A stretch of DNA of 64,000 nucleotides from Owenia fusiformis (Eukaryota; Annelida; Polychaeta; Sabellida; Oweniidae), in NCBI GenBank assembly GCA_903813345.2, contig CAIIXF020000002.1, positions 9,918,650-9,982,649 of the forward strand, read 5' to 3'. Below are positions 15,379 through 26,390 of the stretch, in pieces. How positions within the stretch are numbered: the first letter of the stretch is position 1; every line of letters begins with the position of its first letter. The notes below the pieces were generated by a model that made no database searches, was not told the DNA's origin, and was given only the letters and a program-made list of their open reading frames with translations. A program made the translations under genes and the position numbers.

Positions 15379-15592
15379 AAAATATATACATAAACGTCTC
15401 ACAATATATCAAACTAGTCGCTGCTACCAGAGCGATGTACAGCTGGCCCGAAAATTGACATTCCGTACATAGCAGTAGCCCAAAATAAATCAGACTTGTA
15501 TGACAAATTAGATACTCAATATCTCACGAATAGAATGACCAATCAACAAGTCCTCGGTAGGGCAAATGTAAAAATGTATCCTGAAACATCTC
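15379..15592 (+). repeat. Last plus-orientation satellite monomers
   Basis: The satellite resumes after the palindromic insert in the same orientation and runs to 'cctgaaacatctc', where it meets the oppositely oriented array. Confidence 0.8.
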
Positions 15593-18500
15593 TACCAAGG
15601 ATCTAATTTGTCTCAAATCGCTGATACAGTTTGCTATTTGCTAATTAATGAGATTTCGGAGGATTCATTTTTTACATTTGATCTACCAAGGACTTGTTGA
15701 TTAGTCAATCTGTTTAAGATATATGGAATATCTAAATTTGTCTTAAAGCTCTGATTTACATTGCACTCTAGACAAAATGTTTATTTTCGGACCAATCTTA
15801 CGTCACGCTGGTGGCATCATATGGGTTGTTAGTTTGAAAGACGTTAAAGTATATATTTTTGCATTTGCTCTTCCAAGGACTTGTTGAGTGGGCATTCTAT
15901 TCGTGAGATATTGACTATCTTATTTGTCATAAAGCTTTGATTTACATTGAGCTCTAGGCGAAATGTCAATTTTCGTACCGGCCTTACATCACACTGGTAG
16001 CAGCATGTGGGTTGTTAGTTTGAGAGACTTTAAAGTATATATTTTTGCATCTGCTCTACCAAGGACCGGTTGAGTGTTCATTCAATTCGTGAGATATTGA
16101 ATACCTATTTTTCATAAAGCTTTGATTTACATTGCGCTCTAGACGAAATGTTAATTTTCTGATCAGTCGTAATTCATGCTGGTACTAGTACCTCGTCTTC
16201 ACTTTCAGCGTGAAATGATATATTTTTCTATTTGCTCTACATGACGTTAAATTATATATGTTTACATATGCCCTACCAAGGACTTTTTGTATGGTCATTC
16301 TATTCGTGAGATATTGAATATCCAATTTGTCACAAAGCTCTGATTAACATTTCGCTCTAATCGTTATGTCAATTTTCTGATCAATCCTACGTCACGCTGG
16401 TACTAGCTAGTCCTTTGCTGATTTGAGAGACGTTTCAGAATATATTTCTACGTTTGCTCTACGAAATATTATAAGACTCGTGTTTCCGTTCGTGAAATAT
16501 CTCATATCTATTTTGTCTTAAAACGCTGATGTAGTTTGCCATCTAAAAGAAACACAATTTTCGGAGCAGTCGTGCGTCACACTGCTACTAGCTAGTCCTT
16601 TGCTATTTGTCGGACGTTTAAGTATTTATCTTGAAGTATGTTCATTAATGGATCTGATGACTGATGTTCCCTTTCCTGATATATTTCATATCTTATTTGT
16701 CTTCAATCTCTGATACAGTTTGCGCTGTAGTAGAAATGTCAATTTTCGGACCAGTCGTACGTAATGCTGGTGGAAGCAAGATATTCGCTAATTAGCGAGA
16801 TGTTTAAAGGAATATTCCTTGCCAGACCCTTTCTCTCTTGATATGGTAGCTATAATCATATATATATATAGTTTCTATATTTAGCAAAACATGGGAAAAT
16901 GTTTTAATATGGTCAATATTGATCATTCAAAAATCTAGTGCTTATTTCCAGTGATCTGCCATCTTTTAAGATTTCTTGCAGGAAGTGATGTCATCAACTC
17001 TCAACTTCTATAACGTTGCCCATAACAGTATGGGAAAGTAGCACAAAATCACTTCTAGACAAGTGATCATCACTTTCTGTGCAAAAATATTTTCACGGCT
17101 TGTCGACTTAGAATAAAAGAAGAGATTTTCAGAAGGATTAAATAAGATACAAAGTTGAAAAAGAATATTTAGCTGGTTTTGTAATTCTTAATAGCTCCTC
17201 ATCTAATGCTATATGCAAAGTTGAGAGTCGATGACATCACTTCCTGTGTGAAATTTTAAAAGATGGCAGCTTACTGGAATTGAGCATCACATTTCTAAGT
17301 GATCAAATTTGACCATATCAAAACATTTTAGAGTGTTTTGCTAAACATGGCAAGCAGATATATGGTTATAGCTACCATATGAGGAGAGAGATGGTTTGGC
17401 AAGGAATATTCCTTTAAGGAAGGATACATTTTTGAATTTTCCCTACCAAGGACTTGTTGATTGGTCATTCTATTCGTGAGACATAGAGTATCGAATTTGT
17501 AGGATTTATTGCAAAAGCTCTGATTTACATTGCGCTCTAGACGAAATGTCAATTTTCGGACCATTCTTACGTCATCCTGGTAGGAGCATGATGTTTGCTC
17601 ATTTGAACAACGGTTAAGGATGTATTTCTGCATTTGCTCTACCAGGGATTTGTTGTATGGTCATTTTATTCCTTAGATATTGAGCATCTAATTTGTCACA
17701 AAGCTCTGATTAACATTTCGTTCATATCTGATATTTCTGGTTGTGAAATATTTCATATTTAATTTGTCTTAAATCTCTGATACAGTTTGCGCTCTAGGCG
17801 AAATGTCAATTTTCGGACCAGTCGTACGTAACGCTCGTGGCAACGTGTTATTTGCTAATTAGAGAGATCTTTAAGGATGCATTTTTACATTTGTTCTACC
17901 GAGAACTTGTTGATTAGTATTCTTTTTGAGAGATATGGAATATCTAATTTGTCGTAAAGCTCTGATTTACATTGCGTTATAGACGAAATGTCAATTTTCG
18001 GACCAGTCTTCTGGTAGCAGAATGTGGGTTGTTAGTTTGAGAGACGTTAAAATAAAAATATATATTGTTGCATTTGCTCTACCAAGAACTTGTTGAGTGG
18101 CCGTTCTTTTCGCGATATATTGAGTATCTAATTTGTCATAAAGCTTTGGTTCACATTGCGCTATAGATGAAATGTCAATTTTCTGACAAGTCGCACTTTA
18201 TGCTGGTACTAGCTCGTCCTTTGCTGATTTGAGAGACGTTTCAGAAAATGTTTCTACGTTTGCTCTACGAAAGATTTAATGACTTGTGTTTCTGCTCATG
18301 AAATATTTTACATCTAATTTGTCTTAAATCGCTGATGCAGTTTTCGCTCTAAAAGAAATGTCAATTTTCGGAGCAGTCGTACGTCACATTGCTACTAGCT
18401 AGTCCTTTGTTATTTTTTGAAACTTTTAAGTATTTATTTTGAAGTATGCTCATCAATGGATCTGATGACTGATGTTCCCCTTTGTGATATATTTTATGTC

Positions 18501-18964
18501 TATTTTGTCTTCAATCTCTGATGCAGTTTGCCTCTAGAAGAAATGTCAATTTTCGCACCAGTCGTACGTAAAGCTGGTAAAAGCTGTATATTTGCTAATT
18601 AGTGAGATGTTTAAGGATACATTTTTACATTTGCCCTACCAAGGACTTGTTGATTTGTCATTCTATTTATGAGATATAGAGTATCTAATTTGCAGGATTT
18701 GTCGCAAAGCTCTGATTTACATTACGCTCTAGACGAAATGTCAATTTTCGGACCGGTCTTACGTCACGCTGGTTGGAGCATGATGTTCGCTTATTTGAGC
18801 AACGTGTTAGGATAACTTTCATTTGCTCTACCAGGGACTTGTTGTACGGTCATTCTATTCGTGAGATATTGAGTATCTAATTTGTCACAAAGCTCTGATT
18901 AACATTTCGCTCTAATCGTTATGTCAATTTTCCGATCAGTCCTACGTCACGCTGGTATTAGCTA
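15593..18964 (-). repeat. Satellite array in reverse orientation
   Basis: From 'taccaaggatctaatttgtc' onward the same satellite family is read on the minus strand: 'gtcaattttcggaccagtc', 'ctaccaaggacttgttg' and 'attctattcgtgagata' are reverse complements of the plus-strand boxes. Copies are divergent. The block is interrupted by a TTAA-flanked element at 16808-17413. It ends at a (TGTA)n tract. No gene seen. Confidence 0.88.
16808..17413. mobile_element. TTAA-flanked MITE with long inverted repeats
   Basis: A 606-bp element flanked by TTAA on both sides (16804-16807 and 17414-17417). Its ends are inverted copies starting 'aggaatattccttgcca', and similarity between the arms continues for roughly 190 bp, including 'gctaccatat' and 'gatgacatcacttcct' type boxes. 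Removing the element and one TTAA restores a normal satellite reading ('gatgtttaaggatac'). A TTAA duplication suggests piggyBac mobilisation; no transposase is present. Confidence 0.7.
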
Positions 18965-19300
18965 GTGTATGTATGTATGTATGTATGTATGTATATATTT
19001 ATTGCCCTTTATAAAAAGGAGATACATTCATGCAATTATAAAAGATCAATATGTACAAACAATCAAACAAACAAGTACAAAACAAATTCTAATCCATATA
19101 AATTGCCAACGTCAGGCTACGGCGTTAACGTTTGTACAAAATATAATCATCAGATTAAAACAGTTATACATGAATACGAAGCATAAACGTTCCCCAAGGT
19201 TGGTTATTCATAATAATCACCTAAAATGTCCAGTGAGTTTTAAATCATATAGAGTGTACCTTCCCCAAGGTTGGTACATCCAGTTATGATCATTTACGTA
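18965..19300 (-). mobile_element. (TGTA)n tract plus possible LINE/SINE 3' end
   Basis: A (TGTA)n microsatellite (18965-18995) is followed by 'tatatttattgcccttt' and about 300 bp of AT-rich DNA. Read on the minus strand this is the layout of a 5'-truncated retroelement 3' end: an AT-rich tail then a (TACA)n tail. No coding part remains. Two open frames of 73 and 106 codons begin inside the microsatellite and are not credible genes. Confidence 0.35.
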
Positions 19301-19306
19301 TATCAT

Positions 19307-20580
19307 CACGGTGTTATAGCATGACGGCTACGACACCTCTGAAAACGAGATTAAACGACTACGATCACTGATTTATCCAATAAAATGGCCGCGATTGAAC
19401 AGAAAACTAAGGTTGGTGCAGTATTTTCTTCTACTCTGTATCAATGAAAGGATGAACGATTTTTGTAGACATCGCATTCGGTGATGCATTTAGTAATGTA
19501 TATTTTGAACGTATTCTTTGCAAATTGATGCCCGGGGATAACATGAAATAAGCGAAAAACTGTTGAGTTTGAAATTCAAAACTACACAAAATTTAGTAAT
19601 TTGTTTATTTTTGTCGTTAGTGCATGGTCTACATTGCCTAACGACCTGGGGGTATATAGATGTAACCTACATACAGTAAGATCATAAAAAGCCAATTGAG
19701 CATTGGAAACCACCTAATATGTTCTACTTGAGCCATAATATTGTATTTTTAATTTGCGGTTACGCCAAAAATTAATTGACGGTTACGCGAACCTCGTTCA
19801 AATATGTATCCCAGATTCATTGTTATTAATTTTGTCATATTCATCAGTACTTGATGCTAATTCTTCTTTTGCCTCGTCATTGCCATCTTTTTGACTTAAA
19901 TTGGTTTCATTAATAAAGCAAGACACAATTTTTTCCTTGCCCTATAGAGGCTCAAACAAGAGCGTCTCTTGCGAGTCCTGAAAACAAATATAAGCAATTC
20001 AATATTCCATTTCTTACCCATTATAAGAATTACATGGAAAGAGGTAGCTATCAGAACTAGCAACCTTAACTTGAAAAATGTACATGCACGTAACAGTCCG
20101 CTAATTATCTAATGTACATCTAATACAATCCGTTACCGTCCATAGAATTCATACGTAGTCGTCTAACGACATTGCGTTTGAAACCTTATTATTTACAATA
20201 TGACCACGTTCCTGTTCTGGATTTGTCATTTTATGGCTTGTTTATACACAGTTTACTTACTGTTAATAGTTTGAGTGGCTCTGAGGCACATATACTGAGA
20301 AATCACTAAAAAATATGAACTTGGACATCTCAGTCGGTAAGTTTACACCTTATATTCCGCTTCTAGTAAACCACCTGGCAGATTTGACCCAGTCTTTATA
20401 ACCATCCATATACGAGTATACGTCACCGAAGGGAACTAGTTAAAAAGGAAATCTTATCTGAGAATCTTGCCTACAGGCGAGAAAGAGGACATGCTGTCTT
20501 TCCCATCCGCCATTTTTTGTTATCGTTACCGCAAAATTTTGCAAATCGCCTTTTCGTAACCGTCATGGTATAACACCGTG
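19307..20580. mobile_element. DNA transposon with CACGGTG termini
   Basis: A 1274-bp element with inverted ends 'cacggtgttata' (19307) and 'tataacaccgtg' (to 20580). They match at about 23 of 26 positions and are flanked by a 5-bp duplication 'atcat' at 19302-19306 and 20581-20585. No transposase seen. The right part (from 19810) was later duplicated as part of the D repeat. It contains a minus-strand exon-like segment, described separately. Superfamily not assigned. Confidence 0.65.
19798..19977 (-). pseudogene. Exon-like segment carried inside the CACGGTG element
   Basis: On the minus strand 'ttatatttgttttcag' is a strong 3' splice site, followed at 19977 by a frame reading DSQETLLFEPL, a stop (TAG), then GKEKIVSCFINETNL and an acidic stretch with NEEAKEELASSTDEYD, ending at a TGA at 19798. 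The acidic, low-complexity composition looks coding but the internal stop breaks it, unless the TAG is the true end of a short terminal exon. It may be an exon of the original transposase or a captured host exon. I do not recognise the protein. Copies in the other D repeats (exon starts near 23249 and 26523) keep the same stop. Confidence 0.3.
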
Positions 20581-21092
20581 ATCATACACTTATAATAATA
20601 TGAGCATCGGTCAATAAATAAGTACCATCAAATGACAATAATATAATATCGTTGCTTTTACGGAGTTGGGTTAGGGGTATTGCTATATCCTGCATTTCTG
20701 AATCTGTAGAGGAACCAACATCGGGCTCTCATATTTCTACTTTATCAGACGACTTCATACAATTCCAGAGAAATTAATCATTCTGCTTTCTTTTGGTGAT
20801 TTCGTATCTTTTAGTAGATTTCATAGAACATATTTTGCAAAGTGTGAAAAGAATATTAGCCCAGGACTTAATGCAATGTGGCTGTTTATTCCACCCAGGC
20901 GTTGTTTCCTAAACTAAACAAATTTATCATCAATTTTCAACTTACTGTAACTGAGGGAAAAAATGAGAAAATTTGGAGGTATTGGAAATAAAGTCAAGTT
21001 ACGTTTCCATCAATATCATAAGTTATGTCATCACAGGTTAAGTAAATAAAAATTCAAACGTAAAGAGGCTTTAACACGTAGTGCAATGGGGG
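19810..21092. repeat. Direct repeat D, copy 1 (1283 bp)
   Basis: First of three near-identical 1283-bp copies starting 'cccagattcattg' and ending 'gtgcaatggggg'. It contains the right part of the CACGGTG element (to 20580) and, at ~20908-21092, part of the terminal inverted repeat of the mariner-type element that is complete at 35122-35994. Only this copy has its natural left flank. Confidence 0.9.
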
Positions 21093-23081
21093 TTCAGTTC
21101 AGTTCAGTGTCTTTATTTCCTCCACATAGGTGAAGATTTAAACATTACATATAATTACAGACAATTCACATTAACAGATTATTTACATTTGTACATATTA
21201 TTACATATAGATTTACATTTAGAGTTTTTACATTTCTGTTTGTTTGATAACTGTTTTTACCATTAGATCAATGTAATATGCACTATTCAATAGGAACTGT
21301 TCAATTGTACCATCTTGGCAATTTTGAAGTACATCAGTAGTGCTTCCTAATAACGTTTCTACAATAATATCTACAGAAGTGTTCAATAATTGAACTGATA
21401 AATCAATAGGTAGTATATTAACAATACCATTTAAGAGTTTCTCTCTCAAATAAATAACTCGGATATGCTGGCAGTGAAGAACAAGGTGACTGACCATATC
21501 AATTGTTAACTTTTTACATGCAAGGCATTTCGTTTCTTTTTCGGTAAAAAGTAAAAGGAGTGAAAGTAACTGGCCAAGTCGCCAAGTAAACATGGGATAT
21601 TTTAGACCAAGTTCCCAATAAATAATAGGCTTATACTCTATATGAACATTTGAAAAGCGTTGTAATCTTGGATTAATGTGGACAGTCTCTCGCCATGTTT
21701 TTGATTCTGTATACTGAATTTGGCCATTTACTAATAATTTCCATTTTCCTTTGTCCATAATTCTATGTTTAAAAGCATTTCCTTCCAAATAAGTTAAGAA
21801 TTCTTGACGGATAACAGGATATGTATCTAAAATAGACATGACGTCACTTAAAAAACCCTGACTATGCAGATTATGGACATCTCGTACAATCGTGCTCGCA
21901 AGGCGAATTATCAATATTTTTTCTGTATTAAGATGTCACTTAATCTGCATAGTCGTCCTAGAAACATTAATTTTAATTTATGTATATACGATTGCACTGA
22001 ATATTGCCCCAGGGAGCTTATCACAGCTCCACTCGGTGTACGATTCACCATACCCTGAAATCTTTTTGCTATGTGACGCTGTGTAATCTCTACTGTTTCA
22101 ATTTCATTAGGACTTAAAGAATACCATAGTTCGCATCCGTACATTGCCGTCGGCATAATGATACGATTCTATATTTTAAGACTTACTAATGGGTTAAGTC
22201 CTCCATTGTACATTCCAATGTTGCATAAAGAGTTAAAACACGCTCTAGCTTTTTTATTAGCATCTATCAAGGCAGGTTTGGAAGTGAGATTTTTGTTGAT
22301 AATATTGCCGACATATACTTGTTCATTTCTGGTAGGTATTGAATCCTTACCTAATGACCAGTTTGAGTTACACTTATTTAGGTTTGATTTCCCAAAGATA
22401 ATTACAGCACTTTTACATTGATTTAAAGGTGGGCCAGCATGATATACTAGTCTCCAACGACAGCTGTACTTGTATACAATATCTAATAGATTTTGTAGAC
22501 CACTAGCAGTGGCAGATATGACCGTCGTGTCGTCGGCTACAAGTATACATGGCAATTGTAAATCTGGTGCAATCCTAACACCAAAAGATGACTGGCACAT
22601 TTCAATTATTAGGTCATTAATGTAGATTTGAAACCAGATTGAACTACAAATTCTTCCTTGACCACAGCCTTGATTTATGGTTATCTCCCTAGAGTATTAA
22701 TCATCGTACAAGACTCGAGCACTGGTATTGCTATACCCTTGTACTATGAGTCTCCACGAGAGCCCATTGATACCTAAATTAAAAAGTTTTACAAATAGCC
22801 CATGTCTATACAATAAATCAAATGCCATACGATTATCAAGAAATGCACAAAAAACTGTAGAGTGTCGTTCATTAAAGTGATGTAGGACTTCCTTTAAAAC
22901 GTACGTTGCCATTTGGCTACCTCCACCATTTTTGCTAGCAAATTGCAAATTATGTGGAACACCTGCCCTCTCTAATACAGACATGTTTCGGTTTAGAATT
23001 ATAGTGTCCCATATCTTGTTGATAACAGGTGTAAGGGTTAACCCCCTGAAATTAGTTCGTATTTCACGCTTCTGACACAAT
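21093..23081 (-). mobile_element. LINE fragment L, copy 1 (non-LTR retroelement)
   Basis: 5'-truncated non-LTR retrotransposon on the minus strand. Its 3' end (left) carries the short tandem tail seen on the plus strand as 'ttcagttcagttcag', set directly against the G run of repeat D. There is no endonuclease domain and the element starts inside the reverse transcriptase. Its 5' (right) end carries a 21-bp segment (23061-23081) identical to part of the kinase gene's first exon. Confidence 0.85.
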
Positions 23082-23116
23082 CCCAGATTCATTGTTATTA
23101 ATTTTGTCATATTCAT
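21228..23116 (-). pseudogene. Reverse-transcriptase ORF, copy 1, disrupted
   Basis: Same protein as the intact copy at 24438-26390 but broken. A Glu codon became a stop near 22699 (GAA to TAA on the minus strand). A Trp codon became TAG near 22172. One T is lost from a T run near 21916, which shifts the frame. The C terminus also differs by one base in the 'gtttttaccatt' tract near 21255. Outside these lesions it is almost identical to copy 2, so the lesions are younger than the duplication or the copies diverged only recently. Non-functional. Confidence 0.9.
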
Positions 23117-24364
23117 CAGTACTTGATGCTAATTCTTCTTTTGCCTCTTCATTGCCATCTTTTTGACTTAAATTGGTTTCATTAATAAAGCAAGACACAA
23201 TTTTTTCCTTGCCCTATAGAGGCTCAAACAAGAGCGTCTCTTGCGAGTCCTGAAAACAAATATAAGCAATTCAATATTCCATTTCTTACCCATTATAAGA
23301 ATTACATGGAAAGAGGTAGCTATCAGAACTAGCAACCTTAACTTGAAAAATGTACATGCACGTAACAGTCCGCTAATTATCTAATGTACATCTAATACAA
23401 TCCGTTACCGTCCATAGAATTCATACGTAGTCGTCTAACGACATTGCGTTTGAAACCTTATTATTTACAATATGACCACGTTCCTGTTCTGGATTTGTCA
23501 TTTTATGGCTTGTTTATACACAGTTTACTTACTGTTAATAGTTTGAGTGGCTCTGAGGCACATATACTGAGAAATCACTAAAAAATATGAACTTGGACAT
23601 CTCAGTCGGTAAGTTTACACCTTATATTCCGCTTCTAGTAAACCACCTGGCAGATTTGACCCAGTCTTTATAACCATCCATATACGAGTATACGTCACCG
23701 AATGGAACTAGTTAAAAAGGAAATCTTATCTGAGAATCTTGCCTACAGGCGAGAAAGAGGACATGCTGTCTTTCCCATCCGCCATTTTTTGTTATCGTTA
23801 CCGCAAAATTTTGCAAATCGCCTTGTCGTAACCGTCATGGTATAACACCGTGATCATACACTTATAATAATATGAGCATCGGTCAATAAATAAGTACCAT
23901 CAAATGACAATAATATAATATCGTTGCTTTTACGGAGTTGGGTTAGGGGTATTGCTATATCCTGCATTTCTTAATCTGTAGAGGAACCAACATCGGGCTC
24001 TCATATTTCTACTTTATCAGACGACTTCATACAATTCCAGAGAAATTAATCATTCTGCTTTCTTTTGGTGATTTCGTATCTTTTAGTTGATTTCATAGAA
24101 CATATTTTGCAAAGTGTGAAAAGAATATTAGCCCAGGACTTAATGCAATGTGGCTGTTTATTCCACCCAGGCGTTGTTTCCTAAACTAAACAAATTTATC
24201 ATCAATTTTCGACTTACTGTAACTGAGGGAAAAAATGAGAAAATTTGGAGGTATTGGAAATAAAGTCAAGTTACGTTTCCATCAATATCATAAGTTATGT
24301 CATCACAGGTTAAGTAAATAAAAATTCAAACGTAAAGAGGCTTTAACACGTAGTGCAATGGGGG
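23082..24364. repeat. Direct repeat D, copy 2 (1283 bp)
   Basis: Second copy, 3272 bp from the first, differing by a handful of substitutions (for example 'cgaaggg' versus 'cgaatgg', 'cttttcg' versus 'cttgtcg'). It is bounded on the left by the LINE 5' end with its filler and on the right by the LINE 3' tail of copy 2. It lacks the left half of the CACGGTG transposon. Confidence 0.9.
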
Positions 24365-26355
24365 TTCAGTTCAGTTCAGTGTCTTTATTTCCTCCACATA
24401 GGTGAAGATTTAAACATTACATATAATTACAGACAATTCACATTAACAGATTATTTACATTTGTACATATTATTACATATAGATTTACATTTAGAGTTTT
24501 TACATTTCTGTTTGTTTGATAACTGTTTTTAACCATTAGATCAATGTAATATGCACTATTCAATAGGAACTGTTCAATTGTACCATCTTGGCAATTTTGA
24601 AGTACATCAGTAGTGCTTCCTAATAACGTTTCTACAATAATATCTTCAGAAGTGTTCAATAATTGAACTGATAAATCAATAGGTAGTATATTAACAATAC
24701 CATTTAAGAGTTTCTCTCTCAAATAAATAACTCGGATATGCTGGCAGTGAAGAACAAGGTGACTGACCATATCAATTGTTAACTTTTTACATGCAAGGCA
24801 TTTCGTTTCTTTTTCGGTAAAAAGTAAAAGGAGTGAAAGTAACTGGCCAAGTCGCCAAGTAAACATGGGATATTTTAGACCAAGTTCCCAATAAATAATA
24901 GGCTTATACTCTATATGAACATTTGAAAAGCGTTGTAATCTTGGATTAATGTGGACAGTCTCTCGCCATGTTTTTGATTCTGTATACTGAATTTGGCCAT
25001 TTACTAATAATTTCCATTTTCCTTTGTCCATAATTCTATGTTTAAAAGCATTTCCTTCCAAATAAGTTAAAAATTCTTGACGGATAACAGGATATGTATC
25101 TAAAATAGACATGACGTCATTTAAAAAACCCTGACTATGCAGATTATGGACATCTCGTACAATCGTGCTCGCAAGGGGAATTATAAATATTTTTTTCTGT
25201 ATTAAGATGTCACTTAATCTGCATAGTCGTCCTAGAAACATTAATTTTAATTTATGTATATACGATTGCACTGAATATTGCCCCAGGGAGCTTATCACAG
25301 CTCCACTCGGTGTACGATTCACCATACCCTGAAATCTTTTTGCTATGTGACGCTGTGTAATCTCTACTGTTTCAATTTCATTAGGACTTAAAGAATACCA
25401 TAGTTCGCATCCGTACATTGCCGTCGGCATAATGATACGATTCCATATTTTAAGACTTACTAATGGGTTAAGTCCTCCATTGTACATTCCAATGTTGCAT
25501 AAAGAGTTAAAACACGCTCTAGCTTTTTTATTAGCATCTATCAAGGCAGGTTTGGAAGTGAGATTTTTGTTGATAATATTGCCGACATATACTTGTTCAT
25601 TTCTGGTAGGTATTGAATCCTTACCTAATGACCAGTTTGAGTTACACTTATTTAGGTTTGATTTCCCAAAGATAATTACAGCACTTTTACATTGATTTAA
25701 AGGTGGGCCAGCATGATATACTAGTCTCCAACGACAGCTGTACTTGTATACAATATCTAATAGATTTTGTAGACCACTAGCAGTGGCAGATATGACCGTC
25801 GTGTCGTCGGCTACAAGTATACATGGCAATTGTAAATCTGGTGCAATCCTAACACCAAAAGATGACTGGCACATTTCAATTATTAGGTCATTAATGTAGA
25901 TTTGAAACCAGATTGAACTACAAATTCTTCCTTGACCACAGCCTTGATTTATGGTTATCTCCCTAGAGTATTCATCATCGTACAAGACTCGAGCACTGGT
26001 ATTGCTATACCCTTGTACTATGAGTCTCCACGAGAGCCCATTGATACCTAAATTAAAAAGTTTTACAAATAGCCCATGTCTATACAATAAATCAAATGCC
26101 ATACGATTATCAAGAAATGCACAAAAAACTGTAGAGTGTCGTTCATTAAAGTGATGTAGGACTTCCTTTAAAACGTACGTTGCCATTTGGCTACCTCCAC
26201 CATTTTTGCTAGCAAATTGCAAATTATGTGGAACACCTGCCCTCTCTAATACAGACATGTTTCGGTTTAGAATTATAGTGTCCCATATCTTGTTGATAAC
26301 AGGTGTAAGGGTTAACCCCCTGAAATTAGTTCCTATTTCACGCTTCTGACACAAT
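24365..26355 (-). mobile_element. LINE fragment L, copy 2
   Basis: Second copy of the 5'-truncated LINE with the same tail and the same 21-bp filler at its 5' end (26335-26355). Structure is identical to copy 1, so one insertion was later amplified together with its flanking D repeat; this is not two independent insertions. Confidence 0.88.
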
Positions 26356-26390
26356 CCCAGATTCATTGTTATTAATTTTGTCATATTCAT
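24438..26390 (-). CDS. Non-LTR reverse transcriptase, 650 aa, 5'-truncated
   Basis: Open frame of 650 codons. Recognisable RT blocks: NFRGLTLTPVINKIW (~22-36), the first catalytic Asp block FLDNRMAFD (~92-100), QGCGQGRICSS (~149-159, normally QGvrQGg.lSp), and VADD (~193-196), where most families have YADD or FADD. A Cys/His knuckle CLAC...HLVLHC lies near the C terminus, as in CR1/L2/Jockey-type LINEs. The endonuclease domain is absent. The first ~19 residues, including the start Met, come from repeat D and from the 21-bp filler, not from the LINE. Whether it is translated is unknown; it is best seen as a well-preserved fossil fragment. The sister copy is disrupted. Confidence 0.85.
   Translation of the reverse strand: MNMTKLITMNLGLCQKREIGTNFRGLTLTPVINKIWDTIILNRNMSVLERAGVPHNLQFASKNGGGSQMATYVLKEVLHHFNERHSTVFCAFLDNRMAFDLLYRHGLFVKLFNLGINGLSWRLIVQGYSNTSARVLYDDEYSREITINQGCGQGRICSSIWFQIYINDLIIEMCQSSFGVRIAPDLQLPCILVADDTTVISATASGLQNLLDIVYKYSCRWRLVYHAGPPLNQCKSAVIIFGKSNLNKCNSNWSLGKDSIPTRNEQVYVGNIINKNLTSKPALIDANKKARACFNSLCNIGMYNGGLNPLVSLKIWNRIIMPTAMYGCELWYSLSPNEIETVEITQRHIAKRFQGMVNRTPSGAVISSLGQYSVQSYIHKLKLMFLGRLCRLSDILIQKKIFIIPLASTIVRDVHNLHSQGFLNDVMSILDTYPVIRQEFLTYLEGNAFKHRIMDKGKWKLLVNGQIQYTESKTWRETVHINPRLQRFSNVHIEYKPIIYWELGLKYPMFTWRLGQLLSLLLLFTEKETKCLACKKLTIDMVSHLVLHCQHIRVIYLREKLLNGIVNILPIDLSVQLLNTSEDIIVETLLGSTTDVLQNCQDGTIEQFLLNSAYYIDLMVKNSYQTNRNVKTLNVNLYVIICTNVNNLLM

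Noticed and set aside
18965-19289. Frames starting MYVCMYVC
   Set aside because: Start inside a (TGTA)n microsatellite; no conserved domain after it.
21864-22421. Plus-strand open frames over the LINE copies
   Set aside because: They are antisense to the reverse-transcriptase frame and show no domain.
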